A stretch of 64,000 nucleotides of DNA from Salinivirga cyanobacteriivorans. Its GTDB lineage: Bacteria > Bacteroidota > Bacteroidia > Bacteroidales > Salinivirgaceae. The stretch spans positions 2,181,501 through 2,245,500 of the forward strand of contig NZ_CP013118.1 in the NCBI RefSeq assembly GCF_001443605.1. The letters run 5' to 3'. The notes beneath the pieces are model-generated. The model had not been told where the DNA came from. It saw only the letters and a list, made by a program, of their open reading frames with translations, and did no database searches. Below, in pieces: positions 26,817 to 36,201 of the stretch. A program made the translations under genes and the position numbers. How positions within the stretch are numbered: position 1 is the first letter of the stretch; every line of letters starts with the position of its first letter.

Positions 26817-28187
26817 ATGGAATATTTCAGCATTTGGGATTTCTTTCTGGTACCTGCCTATATTCTTTTGGCCTGGGTAATTTCAGCCAGAATTGCCCAA
26901 AAACGTCGCGAAAAGCTTCCACACTATCGTTTCTATCACTGGGGACTTTTATACAAAATAGGGGGTGCACTTGCGCTCTGTGCTATTTATCTTTTTTATT
27001 ACGGAGGAGGCGATACAACAGGTTATTTCAGAAGCGCACTCGTGCTACGGAACCTACTTTTTGAAGATCCGGGCACGTATTTAAGTATTTTGTCAAACAA
27101 TCTCACTCCTGAGAACTTTAGTGCGTTTACAAACGAAACCGGATACCCAATATATTACCGGGATCCGAACTCATTCACGGTGGTAAGATTCACTTCAGTG
27201 CTCATGCTTTTCACTACGGGCAGCTTCCTGCAGGCATCCATCCTCACTGCAATCATCACTTACAGCGGGGTATGGAGGCTTTACCTCATGTTTGTTGAAA
27301 TGTATCCGAAAAACGACACCCTCCTTGCCGTTGCAGCACTGTTCATTCCTTCGGTAGCATTTTGGGGAAGCGGAGTATTAAAAGATTCTTACACAATGGC
27401 CGCAGCCGGGTGGTTCATCTTTGCTTTTTATAAAATATTCTTTCAGCGAAGGCGCATATTGCTCTATGGTATTGCCATCGTAGTGAGTATTTACGTGTTG
27501 ATTTCAATTAAAGCATACATATTTTTTGCGCTGCTTGGTGGAATAATGATTTGGGTTGCCTTCTATTTTCTTAACAAACTCAAAAGCGGGTTCTTCAGAT
27601 TATTTGTTTTACCCATACTCGCCCTGATGTTTTGGGGCCTCGGGCAATACATAATTTTCAATATTGGGGAATACGTAGGCTCATACTATACCTCTATGGA
27701 TGCGCTGCTGCAAAAAGCCATTATCACACAGGACGACCTTACGAGGGCATATTATGGCGGTAACTCATTCGACCTGGGAGAACTCCAACCAAACATACAG
27801 AGTATTTTGTCAAAAGCCCCCAAAGCAACCATTGCAGGCCTGTTCAGACCATTCATTTTTGAAGCCAAAAACCCGGTAATGTTTATCTCCGGTCTGGAGA
27901 ACACGGCTTTATTGCTCTTACTTTTCTGGGTAATATTTAAAACAGGACTAAGGCGTTTTATTGGAATAATGTTCGAAAAACCCGTGATACTTTTTGCTTT
28001 TGGTTTCACCATTCTATTTGCTTTTTCGGTAGGGCTCACAACCGCAAATTTTGGAGCACTTGTTCGTTATAAAATTCCACTACTCCCATATTATGTTGGT
28101 GCTTTATTCATTATTTATCACATTGCCCAAAAAAGAAAAGCGCAAGACAATGGTGAAGAAATTAGTGAATCCTCTGAACAAGTTTAA
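26817..28187 (+). CDS. polytopic membrane protein, Wzy/polymerase-like
   Basis: A 456-residue protein with about ten to eleven transmembrane segments from the ATG at 26817 (a TTG two codons upstream is less likely). A large extracytoplasmic loop at about residues 80-130 and the C-terminal LVRYKIPLLPYYVG motif resemble O-antigen or capsule polymerases and related glycan membrane proteins. WGSGVLKDSY near residue 185 is also shared by such proteins. It is divergent from the glycosyltransferase pair across a 258-base gap that holds only a TATCTTCG near-match to a -7 box. A polymerase role is inferred from context and pattern. Confidence 0.55.
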   Translation: MEYFSIWDFFLVPAYILLAWVISARIAQKRREKLPHYRFYHWGLLYKIGGALALCAIYLFYYGGGDTTGYFRSALVLRNLLFEDPGTYLSILSNNLTPENFSAFTNETGYPIYYRDPNSFTVVRFTSVLMLFTTGSFLQASILTAIITYSGVWRLYLMFVEMYPKNDTLLAVAALFIPSVAFWGSGVLKDSYTMAAAGWFIFAFYKIFFQRRRILLYGIAIVVSIYVLISIKAYIFFALLGGIMIWVAFYFLNKLKSGFFRLFVLPILALMFWGLGQYIIFNIGEYVGSYYTSMDALLQKAIITQDDLTRAYYGGNSFDLGELQPNIQSILSKAPKATIAGLFRPFIFEAKNPVMFISGLENTALLLLLFWVIFKTGLRRFIGIMFEKPVILFAFGFTILFAFSVGLTTANFGALVRYKIPLLPYYVGALFIIYHIAQKRKAQDNGEEISESSEQV

Positions 28188-28219
28188 CTTTATATAAGTT
28201 TCAGTAAAAAACTTACTAC

Positions 28220-29482
28220 ATGCGAAACCAGGAACTACCATATCATTTTTTCACACGTAACAGAAAAAACCTTCAAAAGGAGCTTGATCCAAACACACTT
28301 GTAATTGTATTCTCCAACCCCGTATCTATCCGCAATGGCGACCAGCAATACGTTTACCGGCAGGCTTCAGATATGTTTTACTTCTCTGGCATCACACAAC
28401 CCGAAACTGTGCTTGTAATGTACACCACCGGGGGTAACTGGCATGAAATTCTGTTCATCAACCGCCCCGACCCCAAAACAGCAATTTGGGATGGCTACCA
28501 GCTCAGCACCTCCGATGCAGCGGATGCAAGTGGTATAACAGATGTAAGGTATACCGATACAATGAAGCAAACACTGGAAAAGCTGGCCAAAAAGAACGAA
28601 AAAATAGCTTCAACCTATCCGGCACACCATCAAGTTGCTGTACAATGGACAGAATACCTGATGGAACGTAATAAAAAAATCAGCCAAACCAGCCTGCAAC
28701 CAATCATTTCAAAGCTGCGTGTAATTAAAGCGCCTGAAGAGATAGCCCTGATTAAAAAAGCAATTGACATTACAAGAAAAGCCTTCGAAAATCTGGTTCC
28801 AATGATTCAATCAGGTGCAATGGAATACGAGATCGAAGCTGAAATGATACGCACTTTTATTGCGAATGGCTCGGATGGACATGCATTTGACCCCATAGTC
28901 GCATCGGGCCCAAATGCATGTATCTTACACTATATCAACAACAAACGGAAAATGAAGAATAAAGAGTTGTTGCTACTGGATTTTGGTGCTGAGTTTAACG
29001 GATATGCAGCAGATATGAGTCGCACATTACCTATTGGAGGGCATTTTACCACCCGGCAAAAAGAGGTTTACCGGGCCGTGCTTAATGCACAAAAAGAGGC
29101 CATAAACCTCATTCGGCCCGGCATAAGTATAAAAGATATAAATGAGCAAGTGCGACAATACCTGGAAAAAAAGATGGTTGAACTTAATCTTTTTACTGAA
29201 CAGGATATAGCACAACAAAACCCTGAAGAACCGCTGACCCGAAAATATTTCATGCACGGGACAAGCCATTTTATGGGTATTGACGTGCATGATATAGGCG
29301 ATACGAAAGAAAAGCTGCAACCCGGCATGGTACTAACTTGTGAACCGGGGCTTTACATTAAAGAAGAGTCGCTGGGTGTACGCATTGAAAACGACATACT
29401 GGTAACTGAAAATGGCAACGAAGACCTCATGGCCCATATTCCCCGAGAAACAGAAGACATTGAGCGATTGCTAAGCCAATGA
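28220..29482 (+). CDS. pepP: Xaa-Pro aminopeptidase (aminopeptidase P, M24B)
   Basis: A 420-residue two-domain metallopeptidase. The creatinase-like N-terminal domain (1-170) is followed by the pita-bread fold with its metal ligands: LLLDFGAEFNGYAADMSRT (two Asp), HGTSHFMGIDVHD (His), LTCEPGLY (Glu) and RIENDILV (Glu). It removes N-terminal residues preceding proline, in the cytoplasm. It precedes the Memo-AMMECR1 cluster by 76 bases; whether it is functionally linked is unclear. Confidence 0.93.
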   Translation: MRNQELPYHFFTRNRKNLQKELDPNTLVIVFSNPVSIRNGDQQYVYRQASDMFYFSGITQPETVLVMYTTGGNWHEILFINRPDPKTAIWDGYQLSTSDAADASGITDVRYTDTMKQTLEKLAKKNEKIASTYPAHHQVAVQWTEYLMERNKKISQTSLQPIISKLRVIKAPEEIALIKKAIDITRKAFENLVPMIQSGAMEYEIEAEMIRTFIANGSDGHAFDPIVASGPNACILHYINNKRKMKNKELLLLDFGAEFNGYAADMSRTLPIGGHFTTRQKEVYRAVLNAQKEAINLIRPGISIKDINEQVRQYLEKKMVELNLFTEQDIAQQNPEEPLTRKYFMHGTSHFMGIDVHDIGDTKEKLQPGMVLTCEPGLYIKEESLGVRIENDILVTENGNEDLMAHIPRETEDIERLLSQ

Positions 29483-29558
29483 TAAAAATATATTAAAAAA
29501 TTAAAATTGGCAAAATCTATTTTTTTGATTATCTTTTTAAGGGCCAACAAAATAGGGT

Positions 29559-31073
29559 ATGTCAATGAACAAAAGCACACTAATCTTTTTCGCAATGCTG
29601 ATGTTGCTGTTTATTGGATGCCGGTCGCAGGACCATCCAAAACAACACATCAGGCAAGCTGCCGTAGCAGGCCAGTTCTACCATAAAAACCCGGCTCAAC
29701 TAAAAAATCAACTAAAACAGTTTTTTTCAGAAGCTAAAACTAAACGCGCCGGAACAACACGAGCAGTCATCGTTCCTCATGCCGGATATGTATTCTCAGG
29801 TCAGGTTGCCGCATCGGCATTCAACCAGATCAACCCAGATCGAAAAATAAAAAACGTATTTCTTTTGGGTTCTGCCCATCGTGTTTGGGTAAACAAAGCA
29901 TCGGTATTTGGTGGTGAAGCATATGAAACACCTTTGGGACAAGTACGGGTAAACACCGAAATTGTACATAAACTACTCGAAAATTCTGCGTTCAGCTATA
30001 ACGAAAAGGCACATAAAAACGAGCATAGCCTTGAGGTAGAATTGCCCTTTCTGCAACATCACCTCAAAAACAACTTTCAAATTATCCCCATACTTGTTAA
30101 CACACAAGACCAAAGGGAAATTCAATCCATTGCCAAAGCACTAAAACCATATTACACTCAGAATAATCTTTTCGTAATAAGTACCGATTTTTCTCATTAT
30201 CCTTCCGACAAAGATGCTTGCAAAACAGACAGTCTTACAGCAGAAGCTGTGGCATCAGGCAACACTGAAGAACTACTGATGCAAATTGAAAAAAACAACC
30301 AGAAAGGCGTCTCCAATTTAAAAACAAGTATGTGTGGATTAAGTGCCATGTTGGTTTTTCTCGACATAATTGAAGATCAGGGGTATACAATTGAAAAAAT
30401 TGAGTATCGCAATTCATCGGACAGTCAATATGGCAACAAAAACAGAGTAGTCGGTTACTGGGCCATGCGTGTCGTCTCAAAAAAGGCAATAAAAGCCAAA
30501 GAAGCCAGTTTCTCACTCAACGCAACAGAAAAAAACTACTTACTCAAATTAGCAAGAAACACAATAGACCAATATTTAAAAACAAAACGAATTCCTGCCA
30601 TACCTGAAAACGATTTAACTCCCAATTTAAAAACAAAAACAGGTTGCTTCGTCACCTTGCATAAAAACGGCAGGCTCCGCGGATGTATCGGTAATTTTTC
30701 GGGTACACTCCCGCTGGCAGAAGGCGTACAGGAAATGGCTGTGGCAGCGGCTACCGAAGATCCACGTTTCAATACTGTAAGGTCTGAAGAATTGAAATCG
30801 ATAAAAATTGAAATTTCAGTGCTTACCCCGCTTAAGCCCATTGATAATCTTAAAGATTTTGAATTGGGTAAGCATGGTATTTACATCCAAAAAGGCATGC
30901 ATTCGGGCACCTACCTACCACAAGTTGCCGATGATAAAAACTGGACAAAGGAGGAGTTTGTAAGCCACTGCTCAAAATATAAAGCCGGTTTGGGCAAAGA
31001 TGGTTGGAAGAAAGCCAAATTGTATACATATGAAGCTTTAATCTTTTCAGAAAAATCTCATAGCAATGAATAA
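29559..31073 (+). CDS. AmmeMemoRadiSam system: Memo (protein B) - AMMECR1 (protein A) fusion lipoprotein
   Basis: A 504-residue fusion. Residues 1-21 end in LFIGC, a lipobox, so the mature protein should be lipid-anchored outside the cytoplasm. The Memo domain (about 30-305) carries VPHAGYVFSGQVAASAF, LLGSAHRVW, HSLEVELPFLQHH and ISTDFSHYP, which include the His/Asp/Cys positions of the dioxygenase-like fold. The AMMECR1 domain (about 320-500) has LRGCIGNFSGTLPLAEG and VAAATEDPRF. It overlaps the radical SAM gene by eight bases. The biochemical function of the system is not established to my knowledge. Confidence 0.9.
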   Translation: MSMNKSTLIFFAMLMLLFIGCRSQDHPKQHIRQAAVAGQFYHKNPAQLKNQLKQFFSEAKTKRAGTTRAVIVPHAGYVFSGQVAASAFNQINPDRKIKNVFLLGSAHRVWVNKASVFGGEAYETPLGQVRVNTEIVHKLLENSAFSYNEKAHKNEHSLEVELPFLQHHLKNNFQIIPILVNTQDQREIQSIAKALKPYYTQNNLFVISTDFSHYPSDKDACKTDSLTAEAVASGNTEELLMQIEKNNQKGVSNLKTSMCGLSAMLVFLDIIEDQGYTIEKIEYRNSSDSQYGNKNRVVGYWAMRVVSKKAIKAKEASFSLNATEKNYLLKLARNTIDQYLKTKRIPAIPENDLTPNLKTKTGCFVTLHKNGRLRGCIGNFSGTLPLAEGVQEMAVAAATEDPRFNTVRSEELKSIKIEISVLTPLKPIDNLKDFELGKHGIYIQKGMHSGTYLPQVADDKNWTKEEFVSHCSKYKAGLGKDGWKKAKLYTYEALIFSEKSHSNE

Positions 31074-32289
31074 ATACCAGAAACTAATCGTCATCGCAGC
31101 CCTTATTGTTTCTATTGTGGCCATTGCTGTACAAATAATCTTTTACCAACCCCGGCAAGCTGCAGAAAAAATCGCTGTAAAAGAGACCTTCACTCCTCCC
31201 TGCATGAAGGCCGGTATTGCAAGCTTACCTCAAAGTAAAATAACACGCCAGTTGGTGGAATCGCATAACCTTTCCATGAAAGAATCTTACTATTACGATA
31301 AAATACCGGCAACCGGCGAAGTGATATGCCGGCTTTGCCCCCACAAATGCATTTTGCGTGAAGGCGAACTCGGCGATTGCAGAGTGCGGGCAAATGTAGA
31401 AGGCAAATTACGCACACTGGTCTACGCCCGGCCAATAACAATGCACCTCGACCCAATTGAAAAAAAACCTTTTTTTCACTTCCTCCCTACAAAAAAAACC
31501 CTTTCAATAGCCACAGCAGGTTGCAACCTGCGCTGCAGAAATTGCCAAAACTGGCAAATCAGCCAGCTATCTCCATTCGAAATGGAAAAAGTAAAAGTAA
31601 GGTCACCCAAAACAATAGTAAACCTTGCCAGGAAATACAATGCCGAAATAATTTCATACACCTACAACGACCCCATTGTATTTTTTGAATACATGCTGGA
31701 GACAGCCAAATTAGCGCATAAAAATGGCATTAAAAACACAATGGTTACGGCGGGTTTTATAAATGAAGAACCAATGGAGGAACTGGCTCAATATATCGAC
31801 GGTGCGACGGTAGACATAAAAGGTATGACGAATGAATTTTACGACCGGTTCAACACAGGAGAACTCGACCCGGTATTAGATGCAATTAAGGTAATGAAAA
31901 AAGAGGGTGTATGGCTTGAAATCAGCTACCTAGTGATTCCGGGAGAGAATGACACTAACGAAGATTTCGATAAATTTGCCCGGTGGGTGAAAGACAATAC
32001 AGGCAAAGGAACGCCTGTACATTTTCTGCGTTTCTTCCCACACTACCAAATGAAATCGAAACCAGCCACGCCGGTGCCAACGCTCAAACGCGCGCGTAAA
32101 CGGGCAATAAATGCCGGATTGGAGTACGTATACATCGGCAATGTGCGCGACCCGGAAACAGAAGATACCTTTTGCCCGCATTGCCATAAAAAAATTATCG
32201 ATCGCAACGGATATCAAATGAAGGCACTGCATATAAAAGATGGTAAGTGCGAATTTTGCAATCAACCCATAAACGGAATCTGGAAGTAG
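31066..32289 (+). CDS. AmmeMemoRadiSam system radical SAM enzyme, with an N-terminal membrane anchor
   Basis: A 407-residue radical SAM protein. An N-terminal hydrophobic helix (residues 7-27) with MNKYQK before it suggests a signal-anchor. A four-Cys region (CRLCPHKC...GDC) precedes the cluster motif CNLRCRNCQNW near residue 150. The C-terminus is a zinc-ribbon-like CPHCHKK...CEFC. The layout matches the pyruvate-formate-lyase-activase-like enzyme paired with Memo and AMMECR1. It overlaps the fusion gene upstream and abuts the membrane gene downstream, so all three form one transcript. The membrane anchor is unusual for a radical SAM enzyme. Confidence 0.88.
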   Translation: MNKYQKLIVIAALIVSIVAIAVQIIFYQPRQAAEKIAVKETFTPPCMKAGIASLPQSKITRQLVESHNLSMKESYYYDKIPATGEVICRLCPHKCILREGELGDCRVRANVEGKLRTLVYARPITMHLDPIEKKPFFHFLPTKKTLSIATAGCNLRCRNCQNWQISQLSPFEMEKVKVRSPKTIVNLARKYNAEIISYTYNDPIVFFEYMLETAKLAHKNGIKNTMVTAGFINEEPMEELAQYIDGATVDIKGMTNEFYDRFNTGELDPVLDAIKVMKKEGVWLEISYLVIPGENDTNEDFDKFARWVKDNTGKGTPVHFLRFFPHYQMKSKPATPVPTLKRARKRAINAGLEYVYIGNVRDPETEDTFCPHCHKKIIDRNGYQMKALHIKDGKCEFCNQPINGIWK

Positions 32290-34401
32290 ATGAATCAAAA
32301 TCTGAAAAATGGCTACTTGTTCTTTTTGGTCAGTTTTATTGCCTTACTCACACAGGTAATTTACCTGCGTCAGGTACTTATGTTGTTTGAGCAATCAGAA
32401 TATATTATCAGCATTTTCCTGTTTCTGTGGTTAGGGGCAAATGGATTGGGCGTGCTGCTTGGCAGCAGGCAAAGTTTTTCAACAACCCGGTTATACACCC
32501 TGGTTCAATTATACAGTGTTTTTGCTATTGTTTTTTATTATGTAATAATTATTGCCAGACCTGAGCTTTTAGGTATCACCACTTCCATGAGTTTAATGCG
32601 CGGAATTATCTACACTGCAAATTCTATAATTCTCATAAGCGGTTTTAACGGATGGTTATTTGCCCAATTTGCTAAACAAACAAAAACAGGGCAAAACGTA
32701 TTGATTCTATACAAAATAGAAACACTGGCTTTTATTCTTGCCGGTCTGCTTTCAACTATTGTTTATCTCTATTATCCGGCATTCTTAATTCTTGCCGGGG
32801 CAGCTGTAACTACACAACTATTAGTGTTAAGGCAACAAAAAAAATGGTGGAATTACCTGTCAATAGCACTGATTCTGATATTGATACTTTTTAAACCTAC
32901 AATTGAAGCGCAAAGCTTAAAAACGTTGTTTGCCGGTTACAGTTTTGTAGAATCAAAATCGACTTCAGAAGGCGAATTAACACTATTGGCTTCCAAGGAG
33001 GGGGCAGATACTTTATTGCTCTTTCAGGGATCACCGGCCATAAAAGCAAATCCGCCTGCTGCTGCTGAAGAGGCAACCCTTCCGGCTCTTGCACAAGTTC
33101 ATGAAAACCCTTCTATTTTAATAACAGGCAGCGATATTGTACCATTATTAACCGGGCTATCTCAGGTAAAGCATAAAGATATCCACATACTTACAGAAGA
33201 CCTGAAATACTTTAAAATACTTCAAACGCACTTACCTGCGCGCATTAAAAAAATTATACAAAACCCTAATGTCAGAGTTATCCACAAAACACTACAAAAC
33301 CATCTGAAAAACAGAGCAGGTAAATATGATTTAATATACATTAATGAACCCCGGCCTGCATTGATGCAAAATGCGCTGATGTATTTTCCGCAAAACATAA
33401 AAATGCTGCATGAAGCATTGAATACCGGTGGTTGCCTGAGTCTTTTATTCCAGTCAGAGGCGGCCTATTCAGGACGAATAAACAAAAACCTGAAGGGTAG
33501 TGTATTCAATACAACCAAACAGACCTTTCGACACACAGAAGTGCTTGGTTTAGATAATTTTACGGTAATACTGGCCTCAGAGAACCCACTTTCCACCGGT
33601 TTAACAGAAATGCAACAAAATCTGGCAAAATACGGTATTCAGCCAACCTATTTCAACAGTTTTCATGTGGGCAACAGGTTGCGGAATCAGAAAAATATCG
33701 GGATGGATAAAATTACAGGATACGAAACCAAATTGTCATTTGACAAACCGCTGGTTTACCTGGCCGGGTTACTTCAAATGTTCCAAAAATACTCAGTAAA
33801 CCTTACAACTCGAGTTATGGCAATTGGTGAAAAAATATATCGCAATCTCCGCATTTGGCAATTGATTGCATTAATAATATTTATATCAGCATTTATGCTT
33901 TTCTCTTATCGTAAACCCGGTTATGCTGTTGTTTTCCATGGAGGTTTTACAGGGATAGCCGCACAAACGATGTTTATTTATTTCTACCAACTCCATTTTG
34001 GTCACATCTATTTACTCATTGGCTTATTAATAGCCCTATTTATGGTGGGCTTACTTGGTGGGCTAATGCTCAAAAATACTGATCAAAATAAGCACCTCGC
34101 AGTTACGGCACTAATATCAATAATTGCCTTGTTACTTTTGCTTACATTAACAGGATCGCGGGTCGCTGTTTTTACAGGCATTTTACTATCTGGTTTTTAT
34201 ACGGGTCTTCTTTTTAATACAATAAACTATCACAAACAAATTCCCGGCCTACACCTCTATGTAAACGATTTATTGGGTGCAATGGCCGGGAATATTTTAG
34301 TTCCTATACTAATAATTCCTTTGCTTGGATTTTATTTACCAGTAATCCTGATATTAGGAATGGGAATCATCAGTCACTTTTTATTATATCAGCGATTTTA
34401 G
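32290..34401 (+). CDS. polytopic membrane protein with degenerate spermidine-synthase-like domain
   Basis: A 703-residue protein. Residues 1-200 hold six to seven transmembrane segments. Residues about 225-450 form a soluble Rossmann-like domain related to spermidine synthases, and 510-703 hold another six to seven segments. The usual glycine-rich loop reads ILITGSDIVPLL and the catalytic Asp region reads YDLIYINEPRP, so the SAM/polyamine-site signature is eroded. It begins at the base after the radical SAM stop. Similar fused proteins accompany Memo/AMMECR1 genes. It may transport or modify a small molecule; activity as a polyamine synthase looks doubtful. Confidence 0.7.
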   Translation: MNQNLKNGYLFFLVSFIALLTQVIYLRQVLMLFEQSEYIISIFLFLWLGANGLGVLLGSRQSFSTTRLYTLVQLYSVFAIVFYYVIIIARPELLGITTSMSLMRGIIYTANSIILISGFNGWLFAQFAKQTKTGQNVLILYKIETLAFILAGLLSTIVYLYYPAFLILAGAAVTTQLLVLRQQKKWWNYLSIALILILILFKPTIEAQSLKTLFAGYSFVESKSTSEGELTLLASKEGADTLLLFQGSPAIKANPPAAAEEATLPALAQVHENPSILITGSDIVPLLTGLSQVKHKDIHILTEDLKYFKILQTHLPARIKKIIQNPNVRVIHKTLQNHLKNRAGKYDLIYINEPRPALMQNALMYFPQNIKMLHEALNTGGCLSLLFQSEAAYSGRINKNLKGSVFNTTKQTFRHTEVLGLDNFTVILASENPLSTGLTEMQQNLAKYGIQPTYFNSFHVGNRLRNQKNIGMDKITGYETKLSFDKPLVYLAGLLQMFQKYSVNLTTRVMAIGEKIYRNLRIWQLIALIIFISAFMLFSYRKPGYAVVFHGGFTGIAAQTMFIYFYQLHFGHIYLLIGLLIALFMVGLLGGLMLKNTDQNKHLAVTALISIIALLLLLTLTGSRVAVFTGILLSGFYTGLLFNTINYHKQIPGLHLYVNDLLGAMAGNILVPILIIPLLGFYLPVILILGMGIISHFLLYQRF

Positions 34402-35537
34402 AAATCGAGTTTCTTGCGCAATTCTTTTGGCACAGCATCTTTGTGCACCATTATAGCAATAGTCTTGGCTTTAACAAACGGAAGCGACATATGTAATTTT
34501 CCCTGAAAATCATTGCTATTATGATTCCATGAATTTTTTATGATATAATATGGATTTCCTTCCCTGTCTTCTGAAGTACCAATCAAATGCATCAAATGGT
34601 CATCGGTAGATTTCTGCGACATAAATGTAGCTTCACGTAAATCTGTGGTCACCTCTTTTTCCGGCGCAATATCGTTCAAATAAGACTCATCTTTAAGCAC
34701 ATCCTCTATCGGCAAAACAGCAAAACCTTTCCCATGATTAAAACCATGCTCGCTCACATCGCCATCCCAACAAACGGTATAACCCTCTGCTATGGCATAA
34801 TCAATGGTTCCGATAAGTTCCTCCAGCTTTACATTGTAATAATGATCAAAAGACCAGTTGTCCGGAATATCAAGATTAACTGATGTATAGTAAGGGTAGA
34901 ATTCATAAGAAGTTAACTCCACATAATCATCAGGGTTTACACCTAAAGATTTTTGAAATTCCTTACTTGTCACTTTTTTTCCATTCCATTCAAAATTTTC
35001 AGGTAAAATACCGAAATAAACATCCATTACAGCCCTAAAGGCGTCGATCCACAAAGGCATTTTTCTGCGTTGTTCGGCAAGTTTATCAAGCATTCCGTGC
35101 ATCATGGCTACAACTTCAGAATGATTATGTTCGGTTCCCTCGTATGCTATTCCCGTGTAGGCCGCTTCAGGCACCATACCCTCTTCACGAATAACATTCA
35201 TCACATCATGCGCCTGTCCGCCCTGTGAAAAGTTGGTTTGACCATGGCGCATAATATAGCGTTGAGCTTTATCTAAATATGCATGATAGACAAAAAACAT
35301 TTCACTTAAATCCACAGAATCTTTTCCCATACGCATAATTTCGGATTCGAGAAAAGAGGTTGTGGCAAAACTCCAACAAGTACCTGCCCTGCCCTGATCT
35401 TTTGCCATGGTATGTGGCAGTTCTTTTACAATATTAAAATCATAGGCAGTGGTATTTTCGGTTTCCTGAGCATTGGAATATGACAAAAAACCTACGATAA
35501 AAACCATAATTAAATTGGTTGATAGATGTGCTTTCAT
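34398..35537 (-). CDS. C1-family cysteine peptidase (bleomycin hydrolase/PepC-like), exported
   Basis: A 379-residue papain-fold peptidase with an N-terminal signal (residues 1-23, SNAQ). The active-site segment is DQGRAGTCWSFATTSFLE near residue 45-62, with the catalytic Cys. HLMHLIGTS supplies the His and IIKNSWNHN the Asn. Bleomycin-hydrolase relatives are usually cytoplasmic aminopeptidases; this one should be periplasmic. Its last bases overlap the end of the convergent membrane-protein gene by four. Confidence 0.88.
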   Translation of the reverse strand: MKAHLSTNLIMVFIVGFLSYSNAQETENTTAYDFNIVKELPHTMAKDQGRAGTCWSFATTSFLESEIMRMGKDSVDLSEMFFVYHAYLDKAQRYIMRHGQTNFSQGGQAHDVMNVIREEGMVPEAAYTGIAYEGTEHNHSEVVAMMHGMLDKLAEQRRKMPLWIDAFRAVMDVYFGILPENFEWNGKKVTSKEFQKSLGVNPDDYVELTSYEFYPYYTSVNLDIPDNWSFDHYYNVKLEELIGTIDYAIAEGYTVCWDGDVSEHGFNHGKGFAVLPIEDVLKDESYLNDIAPEKEVTTDLREATFMSQKSTDDHLMHLIGTSEDREGNPYYIIKNSWNHNSNDFQGKLHMSLPFVKAKTIAIMVHKDAVPKELRKKLDF

Positions 35538-35640
35538 TTTGTAGAATATTGAGTTTATTATTTTGCTTTGAAAGTAATATAAAGCTAATTTCTATGCCAA
35601 ATTAATTTTATAATTACAGGATATTGTTCATTTACGTACA

Positions 35641-35670
35641 AAAAAAAACTGTCCAATACTTTCTGGACAG
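35641..35670 (-). terminator. terminator of the receiver-protein gene
   Basis: CTGTCCA (35649-35655) and TGGACAG (35664-35670) form a perfect 7 bp stem with an 8-base loop. On the minus strand it is followed by eight T residues (complement of 35641-35648). It lies downstream of the receiver gene that ends at 35695. Confidence 0.75.
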
Positions 35671-35694
35671 CCTCTCTATGACAGTTTTTTAATT

Positions 35695-36081
35695 TTATGC
35701 TACCGGACTAAAATATTTATCAATAGTAGCATACATTTTATTAATATTGATTGGCTTTACAATATATTCATCGCATCCGGATTCCAGACCTTTTTCGCGA
35801 CCGCCCTCAATGGCATGGGCTGTTTGTGCTATAATGGGTAAATCGTGGCGAATGGACTTAATGGCTTTTGAGGCTTCAAAACCATCCATACCCGGCATTT
35901 GAATATCCATTAATACGAGGTCTACCTCATCATGTTTTTTACAGAAATCAACAGCCTCTTTGCCATCCATTACACGCAAAATATTAGCTCCTGTGTCCTG
36001 AAGAATTTTCTCCAGAAAGCGGTAATTCACATCTACATCTTCAGCTATAAGTATATTTTTCTCTGACCAGTTATACTCCAT
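35695..36081 (-). CDS. stand-alone response-regulator receiver protein
   Basis: A 128-residue CheY-like domain. The phosphoacceptor Asp is in LVLMDIQMPGMDGF (about residue 55), the acidic pocket in AEDVDVN, and Thr and Lys appear at IIAQTAHA and YIVKPI. No output domain is attached. The sequence is of the kind found in the receiver part of hybrid histidine kinases, so it may serve a phosphorelay encoded elsewhere. Confidence 0.9.
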   Translation of the reverse strand: MEYNWSEKNILIAEDVDVNYRFLEKILQDTGANILRVMDGKEAVDFCKKHDEVDLVLMDIQMPGMDGFEASKAIKSIRHDLPIIAQTAHAIEGGREKGLESGCDEYIVKPININKMYATIDKYFSPVA

Positions 36082-36201
36082 TTCAGGACTTTTTTTTGCA
36101 ATTACGCGCTTTTTTTCGAAAAATGCTATTTTTTTTCACTATGGTGCACTCATCTACAGAAAGATAAAACAGGGCTTTGGTCCACTCCATATTGTATCTG
36201 A

